From contig NZ_LZSO01000008.1 of assembly GCF_001665785.1 (NCBI RefSeq), positions 124,001 through 188,000 on the forward strand: DNA of 64,000 bases, written 5' to 3'. The notes below the pieces were generated by a model, which searched no databases, was not told the DNA's origin, and saw only the letters and a program-made list of their open reading frames with translations. The position numbers and the translations under genes were made by a program. Each line of letters opens with the position of its first letter. Position 1 is the stretch's first letter. The stretch comes from Mycolicibacterium peregrinum (lineage in GTDB: Bacteria; Actinomycetota; Actinomycetes; Mycobacteriales; Mycobacteriaceae). Positions 54,884 to 61,546 of this stretch are shown here, one piece after another.

Positions 54884-55675
54884 CTACTGCGTGCAGGTGG
54901 TGATCATCGTGTTGTTGTTCTGCGCCATGATCACGCCGCCGGCCGCGTCGGTGATCGAGCAGTTGAGCTGACCGGCGACGCTGGTCGCGGTCACCGACTT
55001 GAGCGTGACCCCGGGGTTGAGCACCACGGTCTTCGCCCACGGCAGGGCAACGTTGATGTCGGTCTGCAGGGCGCCCTGCGCGTCGGTGTAGACGATGGTC
55101 ACCAGGTCGATGAGCTGCCGGTTACCGGTCACCCGGTAAGTGATGGTGTTCGGACTCACCGCGGCTGCGGGCGGGGCCGCCTCAGCCGGCGGAACGACGG
55201 GCGCAGGCGCCACGGTGGCGCTGGGCGACGGCGTCACCGTGGTCACGGTTTCGGGGGAGAGCGGCGCCGTCGGTGCTGCGCGCGGCGGGACCGGCTTGGA
55301 GGTGGCGTCCTGCGCCGGTTGGGTGGTCTGTGTCGGCTGGGCCACCGGCGAGGTCAGGGTGGCCGACACCGAGCCGCTGTCACCGCCGCCCAGGATCACC
55401 ACGGTGCAGATCACGGCGACCAGCAGGACCGCGCCGGCCACGACGGCCACCCAGATCCAGCGCCGGTCGATGGGCTCCTCGTAGAACGTGACCTCGTCGT
55501 CGTAGTCCGCGTCGTAGTTGTCCGCGTCGTAGTTGTCGTAATCGACCGAGTAGTCCGACTCTTGGCTGTAGTTGTAGCCGTCGGAGGTATGGCCGGAGTA
55601 CCCGCCCGGCTCATGCGGGTGATCCCCGAAGCGCTCGGTCGCGGTGGTGTCATACGGCGAATAGTGCCTGGTCAT
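54884..55675 (-). CDS. MmpS-like membrane protein with Tyr/Asp-rich N-terminus (Rv3209 type)
   Basis: A 263-aa protein with a cytosolic head rich in Tyr, Asp and Asn (SVDYDNYDADNYDADYDDE), one membrane helix (WIWVAVVAGAVLLVAVICTVVIL, about 75-97), a Pro/Thr-rich linker and a C-terminal extracytoplasmic domain resembling MmpS proteins (ITYRVTGNRQLIDLVTIVYTDAQG through TSVAGQLNCSITDAAG) with two Cys for a disulfide. MmpS proteins assist MmpL lipid or siderophore exporters; no MmpL is nearby. The head is encoded by a tandem 15-base repeat. ATG 55675. Confidence 0.82.
   Translation of the reverse strand: MTRHYSPYDTTATERFGDHPHEPGGYSGHTSDGYNYSQESDYSVDYDNYDADNYDADYDDEVTFYEEPIDRRWIWVAVVAGAVLLVAVICTVVILGGGDSGSVSATLTSPVAQPTQTTQPAQDATSKPVPPRAAPTAPLSPETVTTVTPSPSATVAPAPVVPPAEAAPPAAAVSPNTITYRVTGNRQLIDLVTIVYTDAQGALQTDINVALPWAKTVVLNPGVTLKSVTATSVAGQLNCSITDAAGGVIMAQNNNTMITTCTQ
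55506..55535. repeat. two tandem 15-base coding repeats
   Basis: TCCGCGTCGTAGTTG occurs twice without spacing in the Rv3209-like gene, encoding two NYDAD units (minus strand) in the Tyr/Asp-rich head. The surrounding degenerate YDNYD shows the same unit. Confidence 0.9.
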
Positions 55676-55853
55676 GCGGCTGTCCCAGTCGTCTCGTCCA
55701 ATATCGAAACTGATGCTATCGAGACGAAAGTGACAGATGAGGTTGAGCTCGGTGCGTGTCGGTCACGGTCCGGACTCGGTTCGGTATCTGTGTTTCGCGC
55801 ACGGCGTAGCTCCGGTCCAGCCCCGCTCGCGGCAGGCAGGCCCGACCGTCCAC

Positions 55854-55859
55854 TAGCCT
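55854..55859 (+). promoter_or_regulatory. candidate -10 for the TB9.4 gene
   Basis: TAGCCT in the 231-base divergent region between the Rv3209-like and TB9.4-like genes, 47 bases before the TB9.4 GTG, matches TANNNT. No convincing -35 was found. Confidence 0.4.
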
Positions 55860-55906
55860 GCTCAGGGAAGTCGACAAACGTTGTGAGAAAGAAAGAAGGG
55901 TCCAGC

Positions 55907-56146
55907 GTGGAGGTCAAGATCGGTGTCACGGACAGCCCGCGCGAGCTCACCTTCAACAGCGCGCAGACACCCACTGAGGTGGAGCAGCAGGTCACCGATG
56001 CACTCGCCAAGGATTCGGGTGTGCTGGCGTTGACCGATGAGAAGGGACGGCGATTCCTGGTGCAGAACAGCCGGATCGCCTATGTGGAGATCGGCGCCGC
56101 CGACGTGCGTCGGGTCGGTTTCGGCGTGGGGGCGGAATCCGCCTGA
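55907..56146 (+). CDS. DUF3107 protein (TB9.4 type)
   Basis: A 79-aa conserved actinobacterial protein, corresponding to Rv3208A (TB9.4). It reads VEVKIGVTDSPRELTFNSAQTPTEVEQQV then LALTDEKGRRFLVQNSRIAYVEIG, a small mixed-beta fold with no catalytic site. The GTG at 55907 has AAAGAAGGG upstream. It ends three bases before the convergent TetR gene, with which it is linked in mycobacteria. Function unknown. Confidence 0.9.
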   Translation: MEVKIGVTDSPRELTFNSAQTPTEVEQQVTDALAKDSGVLALTDEKGRRFLVQNSRIAYVEIGAADVRRVGFGVGAESA

Positions 56147-56149
56147 GTT

Positions 56150-56890
<741 letters not shown>

Positions 56891-57005
56891 TCACTGCCGT
56901 CGCGCGGGCGACGCGAAACGGCATGGATTTCGAAATGACACCGGCGAGGTCACGGCATAGCTGCGCTCCGAACCGATCCACAGGACTCTGTGCCATTCTG
57001 GTCCG

Positions 57006-58043
57006 GTGACCTACGACCCGGGACGTCGCGGGGGTGGCCGTGTCCCGGCGCTGCGCAACGAGTGGCGGGAGCCGCTACGCGCTCAGCGAGATCCGATTGC
57101 CTCCGATTCAGGACGAGCCAGATCCAACCGCGACGAGCATCAGCAGTGGCGTAAGCAGACGTGGATCGGCCGCTTCGTGTCCACGTACGGCTGGCGCGCG
57201 TATGCGCTGCCGGTCCTGATCGTGCTGACCGTGGTGGTCCTGTACCAGACGATCACCGGCACCAGCGCGCCGCACTCCGCGCAGGAAGAGGAGGGCCCGG
57301 TGCAGGGGCCGCCCACGATCGATGTGGCCAGCACCTCGATCATCGGCGCGCCGCCCAAGGGCCTGACCCAGTTCGACGCGAACCTGCCCACCGGGATCCT
57401 GCCCGCCGGCGGCCAGTTCACCGAGGCCGGGGCCCGGACCTGGCGGATCGTGCCGGGCACCACCCCCAAGATCGGTCAGGGCACCACGAAGTCGTTCACC
57501 TACAGCGTCGAGGTCGAGGACGGGGTGGACACCACCTCGTTCGGCGGTGACGACGGTTTTGCGCGGATGGTCAGCGAGACCCTGGCCAATCCGAAGAGCT
57601 GGACGCACAACGGACTGTTCGCGTTCACCCGGGTCGATGAGACCAGCGGTGTCGAACCTGATTTCCGGGTGTCGCTGACCTCTCCGATGACGGTGCGGGA
57701 GGGCTGTGGCTACGACATCGAGCTGGAATCGTCCTGCTACAACCCGTCGTACGACGGACATCAGCCCCGCGTTTTCGTCAACGAGGCCCGTTGGGTGCGT
57801 GGTGCGGTGCCGTTCCAGGGGGACATCGGGTCCTACCGCCAGTACTTGATCAACCATGAGGTTGGTCACGCCATCGGGTACCAGCGGCATGAGGCCTGTG
57901 AAGGCAACGGGAAGCTGGCGCCGATCATGATGCAGCAGACGTTCTCCACCTCGAACGACGATGCCGCCAAGTTCGACCCGGGAACCGTCTCGGCCGATGG
58001 CCTGACCTGCAAGTTCAATCCCTGGCCGTACCCGATCGCCTGA
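57006..58043 (+). CDS. DUF3152 membrane-anchored zincin-like protein
   Basis: A 345-aa protein with an N-terminal basic region, a membrane anchor (about 66-84, ALPVLIVLTVVVLYQTI) and an external DUF3152 domain. The zinc-protease motif HEVGHAIGYQRH (HExxHxxGxxxH) appears at about residue 285 with Cys (HEAC, LTCKF, EGCGYD, SSCYN) available for disulfides. Metallopeptidase activity is likely but unproven. GTG 57006 is chosen; a -10-like CATTCT lies six bases upstream. Position corresponds to Rv3207c, beside moeZ. Confidence 0.88.
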   Translation: MTYDPGRRGGGRVPALRNEWREPLRAQRDPIASDSGRARSNRDEHQQWRKQTWIGRFVSTYGWRAYALPVLIVLTVVVLYQTITGTSAPHSAQEEEGPVQGPPTIDVASTSIIGAPPKGLTQFDANLPTGILPAGGQFTEAGARTWRIVPGTTPKIGQGTTKSFTYSVEVEDGVDTTSFGGDDGFARMVSETLANPKSWTHNGLFAFTRVDETSGVEPDFRVSLTSPMTVREGCGYDIELESSCYNPSYDGHQPRVFVNEARWVRGAVPFQGDIGSYRQYLINHEVGHAIGYQRHEACEGNGKLAPIMMQQTFSTSNDDAAKFDPGTVSADGLTCKFNPWPYPIA

Positions 58044-58218
58044 CCGCTGCCGCGGTGGTGGGTTTCGCCGCGCAGTGCGGGCATCGACATCCGTGGCTGG
58101 ATGCGCGGCGGGTGCGATCGCGGTGGGCGGGGCACGGGAAGCATCGGCACCGGATTACCGTTGTGGGTACGAGCAGCTGGGACGATGAACTGATCATCTG
58201 AAACTGAGGAGACATCCG

Positions 58219-59409
58219 GTGTCCGCGAATTTGGACGTGTCGTTACCGCCGTTGGTCGAGCCGGCCGCCGACCTGACGCGCGAAGAAGTGACGCGCTACA
58301 GCCGGCACCTGATCATTCCGGATGTCGGCGTGATCGGGCAGAAGCGGCTGAAGAACGCCAAGGTGCTGGTGATCGGGGCCGGTGGGCTCGGTTCACCGAC
58401 CTTGCTGTACCTGGCCGCGGCCGGGGTGGGCACCATCGGCATCGTCGAGTTCGACGTCGTCGACGAGTCCAACCTGCAGCGGCAGATCATCCACGGTCAG
58501 TCCGACATCGGGCGGTCCAAGGCGCAGAGCGCCAGGGACTCGGTTCTGGAGATCAACCCGCTGGTGACGGTCAATCTGCACGAGTTCCGGCTGGAACCCG
58601 ACAATGCGGTGGAGCTGTTCAGCCAGTACGACCTGATCCTCGACGGCACCGACAACTTTGCCACCCGCTATCTGGTCAACGATGCCGCGGTGCTGGCAGG
58701 CAAGCCCTATGTGTGGGGTTCGATCTACCGGTTCGAGGGCCAGGTGTCGGTGTTCTGGGAGGACGCTCCCGACGGCCTGGGGCTGAACTACCGCGACCTC
58801 TATCCCGAGCCGCCGCCACCGGGCATGGTGCCTTCGTGCGCCGAAGGCGGCGTGCTGGGCATCCTGTGCGCCTCGATCGCGTCGGTGATGGGGACCGAGG
58901 CAATCAAGCTCATCACCGGTATCGGCGAGCCCCTGCTGGGTCGGCTGATGGTCTATGACGCGCTGGACATGACCTACCGCACCATCCGGATCCGCAAGGA
59001 CCCGGCAACTCCCAAGATCACCGAGTTGATCGATTACGAGGCCTTCTGCGGCGTGGTCTCGGATGCCGCCGCTGAGGCCGCCGCCGGGTCGACGGTCACC
59101 CCGCTGGAGCTCAAGGAGCTCATCGACTCCGGGAAACCGTTGGCGCTGATCGATGTCCGCGAGCCTGTCGAGTGGGACATCAATCACATCGAGGGCGCCG
59201 AGCTCATCCCGAAGCCGACGTTCGAGTCGGGTGACGCACTGGCGAAGCTCCCGGTGGACCGGACACCGGTGCTGTACTGCAAGACCGGGATCCGTTCCGC
59301 TGAGGTGCTCGCCATCGTCAAGAAGGCCGGTTTCTCGGACGCGGTGCATCTGCAGGGCGGAATTGTGGCCTGGGCCAAGCAACTCGAGCCCGACATGGTG
59401 ATGTACTGA
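58219..59409 (+). CDS. moeZ: adenylyltransferase-sulfurtransferase MoeZ
   Basis: Activates sulfur-carrier proteins (MoaD-like, CysO) as acyl adenylates and passes them sulfur. N-terminal ThiF/MoeB fold with ATP motif VIGAGGLGSPTLLYLAAAGVG (about residue 55), and rhodanese C-terminal domain (about 295-396) with catalytic Cys in VLYCKTGIRS. The usual zinc-binding CxxC pairs of MoeB are replaced (LNYRDLYPEPPPPGMVPSCAEGG; IRKDPATP), as in MoeZ proteins. 396 aa. The GTG start has GAGGAGA upstream. Used in molybdenum cofactor, cysteine and probably thiolation of tRNA. Confidence 0.95.
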   Translation: MSANLDVSLPPLVEPAADLTREEVTRYSRHLIIPDVGVIGQKRLKNAKVLVIGAGGLGSPTLLYLAAAGVGTIGIVEFDVVDESNLQRQIIHGQSDIGRSKAQSARDSVLEINPLVTVNLHEFRLEPDNAVELFSQYDLILDGTDNFATRYLVNDAAVLAGKPYVWGSIYRFEGQVSVFWEDAPDGLGLNYRDLYPEPPPPGMVPSCAEGGVLGILCASIASVMGTEAIKLITGIGEPLLGRLMVYDALDMTYRTIRIRKDPATPKITELIDYEAFCGVVSDAAAEAAAGSTVTPLELKELIDSGKPLALIDVREPVEWDINHIEGAELIPKPTFESGDALAKLPVDRTPVLYCKTGIRSAEVLAIVKKAGFSDAVHLQGGIVAWAKQLEPDMVMY

Positions 59410-59445
59410 CCGCTGGTTTGCCGGTCAACACCTTAGGCTGAGGTT

Positions 59446-60300
59446 GTGAGTGTGGAACGGCCGCCGGAACATGTGCTGGCGGCGTTCGGCCTGTCCGGGG
59501 TGCGCCCGGTACCGCTCGGCTCAGGCTGGGAGGGTGGCTGGCGCTGCGGCGAGGTTGTGATGTCGATGGTGCCCGAGCACGCCCGTGCGGCGTGGTCGGC
59601 CAAGGTTCGGGAATCGCTGTTCATCGACGGCGTGCGGCTGGCCCGCCCGGTCCGCTCGACGGACGGCCGCTACGTGGTCGCCGGGTGGCGTGCCGACACC
59701 TTCGTCGCCGGGACTCCCGAGCCCCGTCACGACGAGGTGGTGTCGGCCGCAGTGCGATTGCACGAGGCGACCGCGAAACTGGAGCGGCCCCGCTTCCTCA
59801 CCCAACCGCCCGTCGCGCCGTGGGCCGACGTCGACGTGTTCATTGCCGCCGACCGGGCGGCCTGGGAGGACCGGCCGCTGCATTCGTTGCCGCCCGGCGC
59901 GAGGGTCTCGCCCGGTTCATCGGACGGTCAGCGCTCGGTCGAACTGATCAATCAGTTGGCCGGCCTGCGCAGGCCGACCAAGAGCTCCAGCCAACTGGTC
60001 CACGGTGACCTTTACGGCACAGTGCTTTTCGCCGGGACGGCCGCGCCGGGGATCACCGACATCACCCCGTACTGGCGCCCTGCCCCGTGGGCTGCGGGTG
60101 TCGTGGTGATCGACGCACTGTCCTGGGGCGACGCTGACGACGGGTTGATCGAGCGGTGGCAGTCGCTGCCCGAATGGCCGCAGATGTTGTTGCGGGCATT
60201 GATGTTCCGCCTCGCTGTTCACGCGCTGCACCCGCGGTCCACCGCCGCGGCCTTCCCGGGCCTTGCCCGCACTGCCTCGCTGGTCCGGCTGATCCTGTAG
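59446..60300 (+). CDS. kinase-like conserved protein (Rv3205c type)
   Basis: A 284-aa actinobacterial protein of the TIGR02569 group, distantly aminoglycoside-phosphotransferase-like. The motif LVHGDLYGTVLFAG resembles the catalytic HGDL of APH kinases, and ITDITPYWRPAPWAAGVVVIDAL the DFD-type region, though the metal Asp residues are altered. The protein is therefore probably non-catalytic or diverged. GTG 59446 sits six bases after a TAGGCT hexamer, leaderless-type. It ends just before a hairpin shared with the alkyltransferase-like gene. Confidence 0.8.
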   Translation: MSVERPPEHVLAAFGLSGVRPVPLGSGWEGGWRCGEVVMSMVPEHARAAWSAKVRESLFIDGVRLARPVRSTDGRYVVAGWRADTFVAGTPEPRHDEVVSAAVRLHEATAKLERPRFLTQPPVAPWADVDVFIAADRAAWEDRPLHSLPPGARVSPGSSDGQRSVELINQLAGLRRPTKSSSQLVHGDLYGTVLFAGTAAPGITDITPYWRPAPWAAGVVVIDALSWGDADDGLIERWQSLPEWPQMLLRALMFRLAVHALHPRSTAAAFPGLARTASLVRLIL

Positions 60301-60312
60301 CTCACCTTTCTC

Positions 60313-60376
60313 CCGCGAGCAGACACTTAGGTACCCCATTTCGGGCATTCCCGGGTACCTAACCGTCTGCTCGCGG
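60313..60376. terminator. long hairpin between Rv3205c-like and ATL genes
   Basis: CCGCGAGCAGAC (60313-60324) pairs with GTCTGCTCGCGG (60365-60376), and TTAGGTACCC (60327-60336) with GGGTACCTAA (60353-60362), with a two-base internal mismatch. It fills nearly the whole 76-base gap between the two convergent stop codons and ends right before the ATL stop. Confidence 0.8.
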
Positions 60377-60673
60377 TCAGAACTGGTGGCGGTACTCGGC
60401 CAGACGTACCCGCCCGTCGACGGCCAGCACCCCTTCGGCGCGCAGCCGTGCCAACTGCCGGGTGGCGAGGTGCGGGGCCGGCCGCCCCGATGCCGGGATC
60501 ACCCGGTGCCAGGGCAGGTCCGAGGAGTCGGTCCGCATGATCCAACCGACGATCCGTGGACTGGAAAGCTCTGCGGCATCGGCGATGTCGCCGTACGTGC
60601 AGACGCGGCCCGGCGGGATCGCGGCCACCAGTGCGCGCACGGTCTCCACCTGTTCCTCGGTGACGGCGGGCAT
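60377..60673 (-). CDS. alkyltransferase-like DNA-binding protein (ATL)
   Basis: A 98-aa MGMT-fold protein. The alkyl-acceptor motif PCHR of O6-methylguanine methyltransferase is PWHRV here, i.e. Trp replaces the Cys, which is the hallmark of alkyltransferase-like proteins that flag O6-alkylguanine for nucleotide-excision repair. The DNA-binding helix RVCTYGDIADAAELSSPRIVGWIMR is intact. It corresponds to Rv3204. It starts one base after the lipV stop, so it is an operon. Together with adnA and HMCES, another repair gene of the window. Confidence 0.92.
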   Translation of the reverse strand: MPAVTEEQVETVRALVAAIPPGRVCTYGDIADAAELSSPRIVGWIMRTDSSDLPWHRVIPASGRPAPHLATRQLARLRAEGVLAVDGRVRLAEYRHQF

Positions 60674-60674
60674 G

Positions 60675-61448
60675 TCAGCCCAGCTGCTCGAGGATCAGCT
60701 TCGCGGTCTCGGCGGGCTTGGCCTGGGCCACCATGTGATCGCAGTCCCAATCCAGCAGGGTGAAATCCGGGCCGAGGTGCTCGCTCAGCGCGTCGATGAG
60801 ACCGTCCCGCGCATATGGTGGGCTGGTGCGGGTGGCGCGGACCAGCACCGTGGGTGTGCCCTTGCGCGGCAGCGCAACCGGTCGGGCCAACTCGCTCCAA
60901 TACGACATCATCGCCGGGATGCTGATCCGCCACCCGTAGCGGCCGCCTGGTAGTTCGACGAGGTGCTCGTCGAGGTCACGGTCCAACTCATCGGGTGCTA
61001 CCTCGCCCCACGAACCGTTGGCCTTCTCCGCCCGTGCCTCGGCGCGGTCGGGATAGTCGGGCGAGGCCAACATGGCATCAGCGATCTCCCGCATCCATTC
61101 GCCGTCGAGTTCGACCGCGGGGTCCAACAGCACCAGCCCGCTGACCAGATCAGGATGTGCGGCAGCCAGATTGAGTGCCACCGCACCGCCGAACGAATGG
61201 CCGGCCACCAGAGTCGGGCCGTCCACCAGCGAGGCCAGCGCCTCGACATTGGCGTCGAGCGTCCACGGGGCGGCCCACGATGAGCGCCCATGCCCGAGCA
61301 GATCTGGCGCCAGCACGGACACCTGGGGTAGGTGCTGTTCGGCCAATGTCTTCCAGCGTTCGCCGTGCCCGGTCAACCCGTGGACGAGCAACAGGCGGGC
61401 CGGATCGGTGGGGCCGTAGCGGTGGACGTACAACTTCTCGGCTGACAT
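60675..61448 (-). CDS. lipV: alpha/beta hydrolase (LipV)
   Basis: Serine hydrolase of 257 aa. HGLTGHGERW gives the oxyanion loop, GHSFGG (about residue 85) holds the nucleophile Ser, LLLDPAVE follows, and the catalytic His is in DCDHMVAQ at the C-terminus. Corresponds to lipV (Rv3203). Probably a carboxylesterase or lipase acting on short acyl esters in the cytoplasm; no signal peptide. Transcribed with the ATL gene. Confidence 0.88.
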   Translation of the reverse strand: MSAEKLYVHRYGPTDPARLLLVHGLTGHGERWKTLAEQHLPQVSVLAPDLLGHGRSSWAAPWTLDANVEALASLVDGPTLVAGHSFGGAVALNLAAAHPDLVSGLVLLDPAVELDGEWMREIADAMLASPDYPDRAEARAEKANGSWGEVAPDELDRDLDEHLVELPGGRYGWRISIPAMMSYWSELARPVALPRKGTPTVLVRATRTSPPYARDGLIDALSEHLGPDFTLLDWDCDHMVAQAKPAETAKLILEQLG

Positions 61449-61470
61449 CCGTTCATGCTGCCAGGAGTCG

Positions 61471-61523
61471 CCGCTCCGCTACTTGTCGGGCTATTCGCTC
61501 CAATCCGCTCCGCTACTTGTCGG
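61471..61523. repeat. 19-base direct repeat upstream of adnA
   Basis: CCGCTCCGCTACTTGTCGG at 61471-61489 and 61505-61523, starts 34 bases apart. Each copy carries a TTGTCGG box; only the second has a -10-like sequence at the right distance. Confidence 0.85.
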
Positions 61524-61539
61524 TCCCTTCTGGTGTCAT
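61517..61539 (+). promoter_or_regulatory. DNA-damage (PafBC-type) promoter of adnA
   Basis: TTGTCGGTC (61517-61525), eight bases, then TGTCAT (61534-61539). Compared with TTGTCRGTG-N8-TANNNT this differs at the last base of the first box and at the second base of the -10. The predicted start (about 61546) is at the ATG, giving an almost leaderless mRNA. Confidence 0.6.
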
Positions 61540-61546
61540 CTCCTCC

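Noticed and set aside
55506..55535. Possible CRISPR-like repeat
   Set aside because: The two 15-base units are adjacent without spacers and encode an in-frame peptide repeat.
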